A DNA stretch of 22,224 nt from PUPG01 sp964463915 (GTDB lineage Bacteria > Bacteroidota > Bacteroidia > Bacteroidales > UBA7960), in contig CAYXEH010000044.1 of the NCBI GenBank assembly GCA_964463915.1, forward strand, positions 1 through 22,224. The letters run 5' to 3'. The notes beneath the pieces were generated by a model, which ran no database searches, had not been told where the DNA came from, and saw only the letters and a program-made list of their open reading frames with translations. Below, piece by piece: positions 6,852 to 14,185 of this stretch. The stretch's first letter is position 1; each line of letters begins with the position of its first letter. The translations under genes and the position numbers were made by a program.

Positions 6852-8295
6852 TATTGTTTTTTTTACGTTTGTTGATCCTAAAGTTAATTAAACCGAATGA
6901 GATAAACGACAATGTGATCCCGAAAATATTGGGATCCAGATCCAGGGGCAACGGCCAGTTGCCGATAATCAGTGTAATTGTTGTGCCGCCTCCGATCAGC
7001 ATGGCCCAGAACGCGGCAGCAGGCCGGGCGTTTTTCACAAAAAGCGCGGTAATCACCGGGACAAACAGGCCGGAAACCATAAAGGCATAAGAATGCAGCA
7101 TGAGATCCAGCACGCTTGGCATGACCGAAGCCAGCAGCAAAGCAATGGTACCCAATGCCAGGGTCAGCCCCTGTGATAGCATCAAAAAGGCTCTTTTGCC
7201 CTCCGGCACCTTAAACCACCTTGCCAGAATGTCTGTCATAAAATTTCCGCTGGAAGCCATCAGGCAGCTGTCGGCTGTTGACATGATGGCGGAAAAATAG
7301 GCTGCCATCATTAATCCCATCAGCCCCACAGGCAGAACAGTACGCAAAAGCAGCGGCAACCCCTGCTCCGCATCGATCTGGGAAAATTCGGTGAATCCCA
7401 GGTACTCAAACGCTCCCTGGGCAATGGCCACCCTGGCAAACAACCCGAGCAACACGCCCATGAAAGCCATAACAGGCCATTCAAACAGACCGGCAATGTA
7501 CCAGGCCCTTTGTGCCTGTTTCCTGTTGCGCGAGGCATATATCCGCTGGTACAGAGTCATCCCCACGAACCATATGGGAATGATCGTCACCGCCCAGTTG
7601 ACAATCTGCTGCCAGCTGATATTCCCCAGGCTGAAAAACCTTGGAGGCAGGGCTTCCTGCATCCCGGACAATCCGCCCACACTATAATAAGCAATAGGGA
7701 CGCCTACGAATATGAGCCCGGTCATCAGGATAATCCACTGAACCGTGTCGGTGTAAATTACCGCCTTGATCCCTCCCATAGAGGTGTAGACAATTACGAT
7801 CGCCCCCATTATAATCAGGGCGGTTTGCCTGTCGAGCAGGGGGGTGAAGGTGGCCTCCGCAAGTATCGCTCCTGCAAGCACCTGGGAACTGGTGAACCCA
7901 AGGTAACCGATCGCTGATATCACTCCTGCCAGCAAGGCCACCTGCGGATTGTAGAAGCTCCCGAGAAACTGGGGAAAAGTATAAAAAGTCTTGGTGGCTT
8001 CCAGTTGCTTGACCCGGGGGATCAGCAATACCGCACTTAGCCAGGCTCCCACCAGTCCGGTGAACAGCATCCAGGATCCTGCCAGGCCCATTATGAACCC
8101 AAGCCCCCCAAGGCCAATGGAGAAGCCCCCGCCGACATCTGTTGCCACAACTGACAACCCAATATGTATGCTGCCTATCTTTCTTCCTCCTACGTAATAG
8201 TCATCGACCCCTTTGTTCCGGATAAGGAAATAAATCCCGATTCCGATTACTCCCATCATGTAAAGGGTGAAGATCAGAATGTCAAGAAAATGCAT
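6811..8295 (-). CDS. Sodium:solute symporter (SSS family)
   Basis: A 494-residue inner-membrane symporter of the SSS family (PutP/SGLT fold) with about 13 hydrophobic helices. The family signature is visible in the DDYYVGGRKIG region (31-41), the sodium-site helix ATDVGGGFSIG (51-61) and GGIKAVIYTDTVQ (174-186). It opens a three-gene operon behind a good TTTG-N19-TAnnTTTG promoter. The last 14 codons overlap the start of the GNAT gene in another frame and encode a hydrophilic, poorly conserved-looking tail. SSS members import sugars, amino acids, vitamins or nucleosides; the acetyltransferase and racemase downstream suggest an amino acid or related amine, which the sequence alone cannot prove. 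Confidence 0.92.
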   Translation of the reverse strand: MHFLDILIFTLYMMGVIGIGIYFLIRNKGVDDYYVGGRKIGSIHIGLSVVATDVGGGFSIGLGGLGFIMGLAGSWMLFTGLVGAWLSAVLLIPRVKQLEATKTFYTFPQFLGSFYNPQVALLAGVISAIGYLGFTSSQVLAGAILAEATFTPLLDRQTALIIMGAIVIVYTSMGGIKAVIYTDTVQWIILMTGLIFVGVPIAYYSVGGLSGMQEALPPRFFSLGNISWQQIVNWAVTIIPIWFVGMTLYQRIYASRNRKQAQRAWYIAGLFEWPVMAFMGVLLGLFARVAIAQGAFEYLGFTEFSQIDAEQGLPLLLRTVLPVGLMGLMMAAYFSAIMSTADSCLMASSGNFMTDILARWFKVPEGKRAFLMLSQGLTLALGTIALLLASVMPSVLDLMLHSYAFMVSGLFVPVITALFVKNARPAAAFWAMLIGGGTTITLIIGNWPLPLDLDPNIFGITLSFISFGLINFRINKRKKNNNGLHILHTERQRF

Positions 8296-8323
8296 TTGAT
8301 ATTGGCGGTGGTTATTATTGCGG

Positions 8324-8354
8324 CAAAGTTAGAAATAATTTCGTCAAGTGCAAA
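8324..8354 (-). promoter_or_regulatory. Promoter of the symporter-GNAT-racemase operon
   Basis: On the minus strand TTTG (8354-8351), a 19-base spacer and TAACTTTG (8331-8324) match the Bacteroidota -33/-7 consensus with correct spacing. Transcription would start near 8317, giving a leader of about 20 nt before the symporter ATG. Confidence 0.6.
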
Positions 8355-8418
8355 ATGGCGGGTTAAGGGGTTGTATGCAAGGGGCTTAGCATAGTCAATA
8401 AGCCTTGCCAAAAAATAC

Positions 8419-8426
8419 TACTTTTG
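8419..8426 (+). promoter_or_regulatory. Candidate -7 box directly before the radical SAM gene
   Basis: TACTTTTG, followed by C, matches TAnnTTTG and ends only four bases before the ATG at 8431. If used, the transcript would start at or next to the start codon (leaderless). No TTG lies at the usual distance; one at 8405-8407 is too close. Confidence 0.35.
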
Positions 8427-8430
8427 CAGG

Positions 8431-9372
8431 ATGACTTATCCATGGGGAAGCAATCGCCGGTATAATGCATGGTCGGAACTGAGCCGCCGGCTTTATGGTA
8501 CACGTATTCAGAAGCTTGCCGTAAACGCCGGGTTCAGTTGCCCGAATCGTGACGGTACCCTGGGTACTGAGGGTTGTACCTTTTGCAACAACGAAGGGTT
8601 CATTCCTTCCTATTGCAGGTCTTCAGCCTCCATTCATGAACAACTGGATACAGGACTGGCCTTTGTGAAAAAGCGTTACCCCAGGGCCGGCCGCTTTGTG
8701 GCTTATTTTCAGGCTTATTCGAACACCCACGCTTCAGTGGATCACATGCGTGAGGTGTATGAAGAGGCCCTTCGGCATCCGGCCATATCCGGGCTGGTGA
8801 TCGGTACACGGCCGGATTGCGTGAACGAGGCTAAACTGGATTACCTTGCTGAACTGTCGCACAACCATTTTATTAAAATTGAATATGGTGTGGAGTCCTG
8901 TGATGATGAAACACTTCGCCGGGTGCGCAGAGGGCATTTGTTTGCCGATTCACAAAAAGCCATCCTTATGAGTGCTGAAAGGGATCTGACGACTGGCATC
9001 CATCTGATCTTTGGCCTTCCCGGGGAATCAAGGCAGCAGATGCTTGACCAGGTAGCGGCAATCAATGAATTACCGGTTCATACAGCAAAGTTCCATCAGT
9101 TGCAGATTGTTAAGGGCACCGCGATGGCATGTGAGTATGCGGCACACCCGGATCGTTTTGCACTTTTCAGTCTGGAGGAATATGTGGAATTTGTCTCAGA
9201 TTTTCTTGAAAGGCTTCGTCCTGATATCGCCATAGAAAGGCTGTCGGGCGAAATACCTCCCAGGTTGATCGCAGGAAAACCATGGGGCAAGGTCAGGGCC
9301 GACGTAATTATCACAATGGTAGAGGATAAACTGAAAGAAAAAGATGGGTTCCAGGGCCGGTTGTATGCTTGA
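8431..9372 (+). CDS. Radical SAM protein, YhcC/TIGR01212 family
   Basis: A 313-residue radical S-adenosylmethionine protein. The iron-sulfur cysteines are Cys37, Cys49 and Cys52, with the wide C-x11-C-x2-C spacing of the YhcC/Elp3-like group. The motif region GFSCPNRDGTLGTEGCTFCN (34-53) is diagnostic of TIGR01212. GVESCDDETLRRVRRGH (153-169) and HLIFGLPGES (191-200) are further family landmarks. The start is supported by the conserved YPWG near the N-terminus of Bacteroidota members. The reaction of this family is not established. It is divergent from the symporter operon and is followed by a transporter with its own candidate promoter. Confidence 0.92.
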   Translation: MTYPWGSNRRYNAWSELSRRLYGTRIQKLAVNAGFSCPNRDGTLGTEGCTFCNNEGFIPSYCRSSASIHEQLDTGLAFVKKRYPRAGRFVAYFQAYSNTHASVDHMREVYEEALRHPAISGLVIGTRPDCVNEAKLDYLAELSHNHFIKIEYGVESCDDETLRRVRRGHLFADSQKAILMSAERDLTTGIHLIFGLPGESRQQMLDQVAAINELPVHTAKFHQLQIVKGTAMACEYAAHPDRFALFSLEEYVEFVSDFLERLRPDIAIERLSGEIPPRLIAGKPWGKVRADVIITMVEDKLKEKDGFQGRLYA

Positions 9373-9387
9373 TTTTCTTTATTTTTG
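9361..9387 (+). promoter_or_regulatory. Candidate promoter of the AbgT-family gene
   Basis: TTG at 9361-9363, a 16-base spacer and TATTTTTG at 9380-9387. The -7 box is a full match, but the spacing is slightly short. It overlaps the last codons of the radical SAM gene, and the transcript would have a leader of about 40 nt. Confidence 0.4.
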
Positions 9388-9435
9388 GCCTTCCTTTTTC
9401 AGTAATTATTGACATTGTTAATTATATAACTTTTT

Positions 9436-10989
9436 ATGGAGAAATCGGAGAATACCATGGTTGACCGGATGCTGGGGTCCATTGAGCGGGTTGGTAACAG
9501 GCTGCCCCACCCGGCCACCTTATTTGCAATGTTTGCATTTGCCATTATCCTGTTGAGCGGCATCGCCTCTTTATTTAATCTGTCGTCGGTACACCCCGGC
9601 ACAGGAGAGGAAGTAGAGGCTTTTAACCTGCTCAGCCGCGAAGGCCTGCACATGATCATGACCAACATGGTTGTTAATTTCACCTCTTTTGCTCCACTGG
9701 GCACGGTACTGGTTGCCCTGCTGGGTATCGGGGTGGCAGAATCCAGTGGCCTGATGTCCACCAGCCTGCGCTTGCTGGTTTTATCCGCACCCAAGAAGTT
9801 ACTTACTTTTGCCATCGTTTTCGCCGGTATTCTTTCCAATACTGCCAGTGAGGTCGGATATGTGGTACTGGTTCCCCTGGGCGGGATGATCTTCCTGGCC
9901 GTGGGGCGAAACCCCATTGCGGGTATTGCGGCTGCCTTTGCCGGTGTGTCGGGGGGGTATTCGGCCAACCTTTTGCTGGGAACCATTGATCCGCTGCTTG
10001 CCGGATTGTCCGAAGAGGCAGCCCGGATCATTGAGCCCTCCTATACTGTGAACCCCACAGCCAACTACTACTTTATGTTTGTTTCAACCTTTTTCATTGC
10101 CTATATCGGCACATGGGTGACAGAAAAAATAGTGGTTCCCCGGCTTGGAGAGTACAAAGGAGATGCCCAGCCTGAAGAAATCAAGCAGCTCAGCAGCAAT
10201 GAGCGCAGGGGGATGCGGGCCACATTCTGGGCCCTGGTGGGTATCGCCCTGCTGCTGTTATGGAGCGCTGTGCCCATCGAGGGTGGAATCTGGTCATCCA
10301 TACCCGGGTCAGGATTCATGCGCGACCCTGAAACCGGAAACCTGCTCCGGTCACCGTTTATGAGCGGCATTGTGGCCATCATCTTCCTGGTGGCGGCCAT
10401 ACTGGGTATCGTTTACGGGATTGCTGCCAAAACACTTGAGAGTAACAAAGATGTGATTCTCGGGATGGGTAAGTCCATGTCTACGTTGGGTACCTATATC
10501 GTACTGGTATTTTTTGCCGCGCAGTTTGTGGCCTATTTTAACTGGACCAACCTGGGCCTGATCTTCGCCATTGAAGGGGCGAACTTCATCGGTTCACTTG
10601 GTTTCGGACGCATACCCCTGATGATCGCCCTGGTGCTCATCGCCGCGTTTATCAACCTGGTTGTGGGAAGTGCCTCGGCCAAATGGGCCATCATGGCCCC
10701 CGTATTCATCCCCATGTTCATGTTGCTGGGCTACTCACCGGAATTCACCCAGCTGGCATATCGCGTGGGTGACAGTGTGACCAATGTGATTGCCCCGATG
10801 ATGTCCTATTTTGCGATGATCGTTGCTTTCATGGAGCGTTATGACAAGAAAGCGGGAATCGGAACCATCATTGCCACCATGTTGCCCTATACAGTTATCT
10901 TTTTGGGTACATGGCTGGCCATGCTCATTCTCTGGATATTGCTGGGGATTCCGATTGGTCCCGGATCACCCTTGTTTTTTGAACTGTAA
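9436..10989 (+). CDS. AbgT-family transporter
   Basis: A 517-residue polytopic inner-membrane protein of the AbgT family (E. coli AbgT, Neisseria MtrF). Known members take up p-aminobenzoyl-glutamate or export sulfonamide-type antimetabolites. Family landmarks are the opening GNRLPHPATLFAMFA, the NFTSFAPLGTVLVALLGIGV segment (about 75-95), SEVGYVVLVPLGGM, and near the C-terminus GSASAKWAIMAPVFIPM and GDSVTNVIAPMMSYFA, which form the re-entrant hairpins. About 11-13 hydrophobic segments are visible. No amidohydrolase partner (AbgA/AbgB) is adjacent, so the substrate stays open. The gene appears monocistronic, with its own candidate promoter and a strong terminator. Confidence 0.92.
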   Translation: MEKSENTMVDRMLGSIERVGNRLPHPATLFAMFAFAIILLSGIASLFNLSSVHPGTGEEVEAFNLLSREGLHMIMTNMVVNFTSFAPLGTVLVALLGIGVAESSGLMSTSLRLLVLSAPKKLLTFAIVFAGILSNTASEVGYVVLVPLGGMIFLAVGRNPIAGIAAAFAGVSGGYSANLLLGTIDPLLAGLSEEAARIIEPSYTVNPTANYYFMFVSTFFIAYIGTWVTEKIVVPRLGEYKGDAQPEEIKQLSSNERRGMRATFWALVGIALLLLWSAVPIEGGIWSSIPGSGFMRDPETGNLLRSPFMSGIVAIIFLVAAILGIVYGIAAKTLESNKDVILGMGKSMSTLGTYIVLVFFAAQFVAYFNWTNLGLIFAIEGANFIGSLGFGRIPLMIALVLIAAFINLVVGSASAKWAIMAPVFIPMFMLLGYSPEFTQLAYRVGDSVTNVIAPMMSYFAMIVAFMERYDKKAGIGTIIATMLPYTVIFLGTWLAMLILWILLGIPIGPGSPLFFEL

Positions 10990-10999
10990 AAAAGCCTGA

Positions 11000-11069
11000 C
11001 TCGTCCGCCGGATGAGCCCACGCCTGCTTTGCCAGGCACATGTGATGTTCTGCAGTACCCGGGTGGGCT
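11000..11069 (+). other. Structured 3' region after the AbgT gene
   Basis: Three stems precede the terminator. CTCGTCC (11000-11006) pairs with GGATGAG (11010-11016) with one G-T pair; GCCTG (11022-11026) pairs with CAGGC (11033-11037); AGCCCAC (11015-11021) pairs with GTGGGCT (11063-11069), enclosing the second stem. The first and third share bases 11015-11016 and compete slightly. The role is unknown: 3' end protection, a small RNA or a degenerate palindromic repeat are possible. Confidence 0.5.
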
Positions 11070-11082
11070 GTAAACGGTATCC

Positions 11083-11113
11083 AAACCGCATCTCTTCGGG
11101 GGTGCGGTTTTTT
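11083..11113 (+). terminator. Intrinsic terminator with UUCG tetraloop
   Basis: AAACCGCA (11083-11090) and TGCGGTTT (11103-11110) pair. TCTC and GGGG continue the stem with two G-U pairs around a TTCG loop (11095-11098), giving 12 base pairs. A run of six T bases (11108-11113) follows. This separates the AbgT gene from the stress protein gene. Confidence 0.85.
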
Positions 11114-11164
11114 ACTTAAAAAACTTTGTATCTTTATTAACCCGGAAAATAAAATTCTATCAGG

Positions 11165-12076
11165 ATGAAAAGCAGTAATACCCTACTTGTGCCGTTTGAC
11201 TTTTCGGATGTGGCCGGCTATGCCCTGGATCATGCTTCTGCCATTGCCCAAATGTTCAATTACCGCATTGTGCTGTTGCATGTAGCAGGAAAACTGGAGA
11301 AAGGCATCAAGGAGGAATCGGAGGTGGAGCAGAATCTGGCCAACATTGCTTCCTGGCTTGCTGACAGCCATGGAGTGAAGGTCCAGTATATGATCCGCAG
11401 TGGCAATATCCTGAAAATGATCAATGCAGTGGCAGATAAATTACAGGTGTCTTTCATCGTGATGGGTGTGCACGGAAAACAGGGAATCCCCCTGATGGCT
11501 GAGAGTTACGCCTATAAGGTGGTGTGCCGTGCCAACGCTCCTGTGCTCGTGGTTAAAGACAAGCATCATCACCTGGGTTACCGGAACATTGTGATCCCCA
11601 TTGACTTTTCAAAAAGAAGCAGCCAGAAAATTACCCAGGCCATCAAATTTGCCAACTTTTTCGATGCACACATCCGTGTATTCGGTTTCCTGTCTTCTGC
11701 TAACAAAGCCAAAATCATTAACAAAGAGGCATTGCTGAAAAGCGTAACTAATGTGTTCCAGGAAAACAATGTAAAGGTTACCACCGATCTTGTAGTAGAT
11801 CCTGGGATGGATTGGTCGGAGGCTTTGATTGTTTTTGCCAGGAAAGTGGAAGCCGAACTGATCATGATTGTTGCGGAACGGGGTGGGCGCATCCAGGAAA
11901 TTTTTGCCCCGAATTATACGGAAAAGATTCTAGACAAGGTTGATGTTCCGGTGCTGACCATTGCCCCCTGTGATGAAGATCTGGCAAAGGAATCAGAGTA
12001 TAGCCGAAAATGGCTCTTCACCCCCTTCCTGGACCCGTTGGGGCTCATCGTCAGGCCACCACAAAAAAAGGATTAA
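11165..12076 (+). CDS. Universal stress protein with two Usp domains
   Basis: A 303-residue cytoplasmic protein with two UspA-like domains (about 4-131 and 139-267), each opening with a beta strand ending in the PFDFS/PIDFS motif. The nucleotide-binding loop G-2x-G-9x-G(S/T) is incomplete in the first domain (GVHG at 101-104, no GS afterwards) and absent from the second, so ATP binding is doubtful. A 36-residue C-terminal tail follows. It is 21 bases upstream of the proline dehydrogenase gene, so the two are probably co-transcribed. A stress or energy-state role in proline use is inferred from this pairing only. Confidence 0.9.
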   Translation: MKSSNTLLVPFDFSDVAGYALDHASAIAQMFNYRIVLLHVAGKLEKGIKEESEVEQNLANIASWLADSHGVKVQYMIRSGNILKMINAVADKLQVSFIVMGVHGKQGIPLMAESYAYKVVCRANAPVLVVKDKHHHLGYRNIVIPIDFSKRSSQKITQAIKFANFFDAHIRVFGFLSSANKAKIINKEALLKSVTNVFQENNVKVTTDLVVDPGMDWSEALIVFARKVEAELIMIVAERGGRIQEIFAPNYTEKILDKVDVPVLTIAPCDEDLAKESEYSRKWLFTPFLDPLGLIVRPPQKKD

Positions 12077-12097
12077 TGGGTTAACTTATTGTAGCTT

Positions 12098-13264
12098 ATG
12101 ATTGATTTTGACAACACAGAAATTGCCTTCAGAGATAAAACCAATTACGAACTCAAAAAAGCCCGCTGGCTGTTCAGCCTTGTGGGTAGTGATCCGCTGG
12201 TAAAAACAGGCTCAGTTCTGCTGCAAGGGGCGCTGCGGGTAAAACTGCCTGTCAGCTGGGCGCTAAAACCAACGGTATTCAACCATTTCTGCGGTGGGGA
12301 AACCATTAATGAATGTGATCCGACCATTCAGAAACTGGGAGAATCCAATGTGCTGACCATTCTTGATTATTCTGCCGAGGGCAAGGACAATGAAGAGGAT
12401 TTTGAATATACCCGGCAGCAAATACAGGCCACCATTGATAAGGCTGTGGAGCACAGACACATCCCCTATGCGGTTTTTAAGCCATCCGGACTTGCCCGGG
12501 AGGCCTTGCTTGAAAAAGTGCAGGCCGGGCATCAACTAACCGACAGTGAGCAACAGGAAATGGACCGGGTGAAGACCCGTTTTGATGACATTATTGCGTA
12601 TGGGGCCAAAAGGGGTATACCCGTCATGGTCGATTCCGAAGAAACATGGATACAGGAAGTGGTTGATGGAATGGTGGACGATCTGATGCTGCGTTACAAC
12701 AAAGAAAAACCTATTGTTTTCAATACACTACAGATGTACCGCCATGACCGGCTTGACTATCTGAAAAAGACCATTGTGCGATGCCGTGAGAAGGGTGTAT
12801 ATCCGGCCTTTAAGCTGGTCCGGGGTGCTTATATGGAAAAAGAGCGTGAGCATGCCCGGAAAGCAGGTAATTCCTCCCCGATCTATCCCGATAAAGCATC
12901 CACTGACAAGGCTTTTGATGAAGCAACGGCCATTTGTCTTGCCAATGCAGATGAGGTGGCGGTTTGTATTGCAACTCATAATGAGATCAGCTGTCTGAAG
13001 GCTGCGGACGTGATCACCACCAACTCTTTGCCTCTTGACCATCCCCACATTTCTTTTGCCCAGCTTTTAGGGATGAGTGACCATATTTCCTATAACCTGG
13101 CCGCTGCAGGGTACAATGTATGTAAATACGTTCCCTACGGCCCGGTAGAAACCGTTGTCCCTTACCTGATCAGGCGGGCGGAAGAAAATACGTCCGTGGC
13201 CGGGCAGACATCACGCGAACTTTTCCTGATCAAAAAAGAATTACGTCGTCGTAAAGGTGCATGA
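12098..13264 (+). CDS. Proline dehydrogenase (PRODH domain)
   Basis: FAD-dependent enzyme of 388 residues that oxidises proline to pyrroline-5-carboxylate and feeds electrons to the quinone pool. The family barrel motifs are present: KLVRGAYMEKER (239-250), ATHNE (292-296), FAQLLGMSD (320-328) and the substrate-binding segment ending in YLIRRAEEN (356-364) with its paired arginines. It is the stand-alone form, like mitochondrial PRODH, not the large bifunctional PutA. The partner pyrroline-5-carboxylate dehydrogenase is not in the window. It probably shares a message with the upstream stress protein gene. Confidence 0.94.
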   Translation: MIDFDNTEIAFRDKTNYELKKARWLFSLVGSDPLVKTGSVLLQGALRVKLPVSWALKPTVFNHFCGGETINECDPTIQKLGESNVLTILDYSAEGKDNEEDFEYTRQQIQATIDKAVEHRHIPYAVFKPSGLAREALLEKVQAGHQLTDSEQQEMDRVKTRFDDIIAYGAKRGIPVMVDSEETWIQEVVDGMVDDLMLRYNKEKPIVFNTLQMYRHDRLDYLKKTIVRCREKGVYPAFKLVRGAYMEKEREHARKAGNSSPIYPDKASTDKAFDEATAICLANADEVAVCIATHNEISCLKAADVITTNSLPLDHPHISFAQLLGMSDHISYNLAAAGYNVCKYVPYGPVETVVPYLIRRAEENTSVAGQTSRELFLIKKELRRRKGA

Positions 13265-13309
13265 TTGCTGTATTCAGTGATGATCAGGTGATGATCCGGG
13301 CAAAACAAT

Positions 13310-14185
13310 CTAAAGGCTACGGCCCGCTGCCTTCTGTTTTCTTTGCCTGACCGCCTCAAAGGTGAGGATGGCAGCAGATGCCGCAAGGTTCAGTGAATCA
13401 ATCCTTCCTGCCATGGGTATCCTGATGTGCTGATGAGATGCCGCCCGCCACGCTTCCGACACGCCTTTGTCTTCCGCCCCGAAAACCAGGGCGACAGCTC
13501 CGGTCATATCTGCTTCATCGTAGGGGATGCTGGTTTGCAGAATGGCTGAAAGTATTTCCGGGGGAGCTCCCTTCCAGTTTCCCGGCCTGGTCAGCCAGTG
13601 AATGGCTTCCTGGTTGCTACACCTTGCCACAGGAACGGTAAACAGGCAGCCCAGGCTGGACCGTATGGCATTGGGGTTGTAAAGGTCTGTACGGCTGTCT
13701 GTCAGTATCAGGGCATCCACCCCTGCGGCATCGGCAGTGCGCAGGATGGCTCCCAGGTTTCCCGGTTTTTCCACCCCTTCAATAACCAGCAGAAGCGGTG
13801 ATTCAGGCAGAGATAGTTTTTCAGGGGAGAGATTTTCCTGTTTTGCCACCAGCATAACTCCTTCCGCATCTCTGCGGTAGGCAAGCTTGTTGTAAACAGC
13901 CCGGCTTACCGTGGTAACCGGATGGGTTTCCTGGTCAGGATCAGGGCCTGGCAACGGATAGGCCGGATCCTCCAGGTAGATGTCCGGGCAAATCAGCAGG
14001 TAGACAGGTTGGATCCCCGAAGAGAGAGCCAGGGAGACTTCCCTTCTTCCTTCCGCTACAAACATGCCTGATTTCCGGCGTTCGGATGATTTTTGCTGAA
14101 GTCTGGCAATGTTTTTCACCAGCTGATTCTGCACGCTACTGATTTTTTCTTCCATGTCTGGATGCCTGGTTAAAAATTCCTGCAT
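13310..14185 (-). CDS. TrmH/SpoU-family RNA 2'-O-methyltransferase
   Basis: A 291-residue SPOUT methyltransferase predicted to methylate a ribose 2'-OH in tRNA or rRNA using SAM. Motif 1 is IEGVEKPGNLGAILRTADAAG (135-155, with the catalytic Arg149), motif 2 is LVFGAEDKGVSE (233-244) and motif 3 is IPMAGRIDSLNLAASAAI (256-273). The N-terminal part (about 20-110) is the substrate-binding domain seen in RlmB/TsnR-like members. The start at 14185 shares one base with the stop of the upstream gene (TAATG), which supports this start and translational coupling; a second Met at residue 11 is the alternative. The exact RNA target is not readable from the sequence. Confidence 0.9.
   Translation of the reverse strand: MQEFLTRHPDMEEKISSVQNQLVKNIARLQQKSSERRKSGMFVAEGRREVSLALSSGIQPVYLLICPDIYLEDPAYPLPGPDPDQETHPVTTVSRAVYNKLAYRRDAEGVMLVAKQENLSPEKLSLPESPLLLVIEGVEKPGNLGAILRTADAAGVDALILTDSRTDLYNPNAIRSSLGCLFTVPVARCSNQEAIHWLTRPGNWKGAPPEILSAILQTSIPYDEADMTGAVALVFGAEDKGVSEAWRAASHQHIRIPMAGRIDSLNLAASAAILTFEAVRQRKQKAAGRSL

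Noticed and set aside
13265..13309. Terminator between the convergent proline dehydrogenase and TrmH-like genes
   Set aside because: Only a direct repeat TGATGATC and a distant five-base GATTG/CAATC pair are seen; no convincing stem or T-run.
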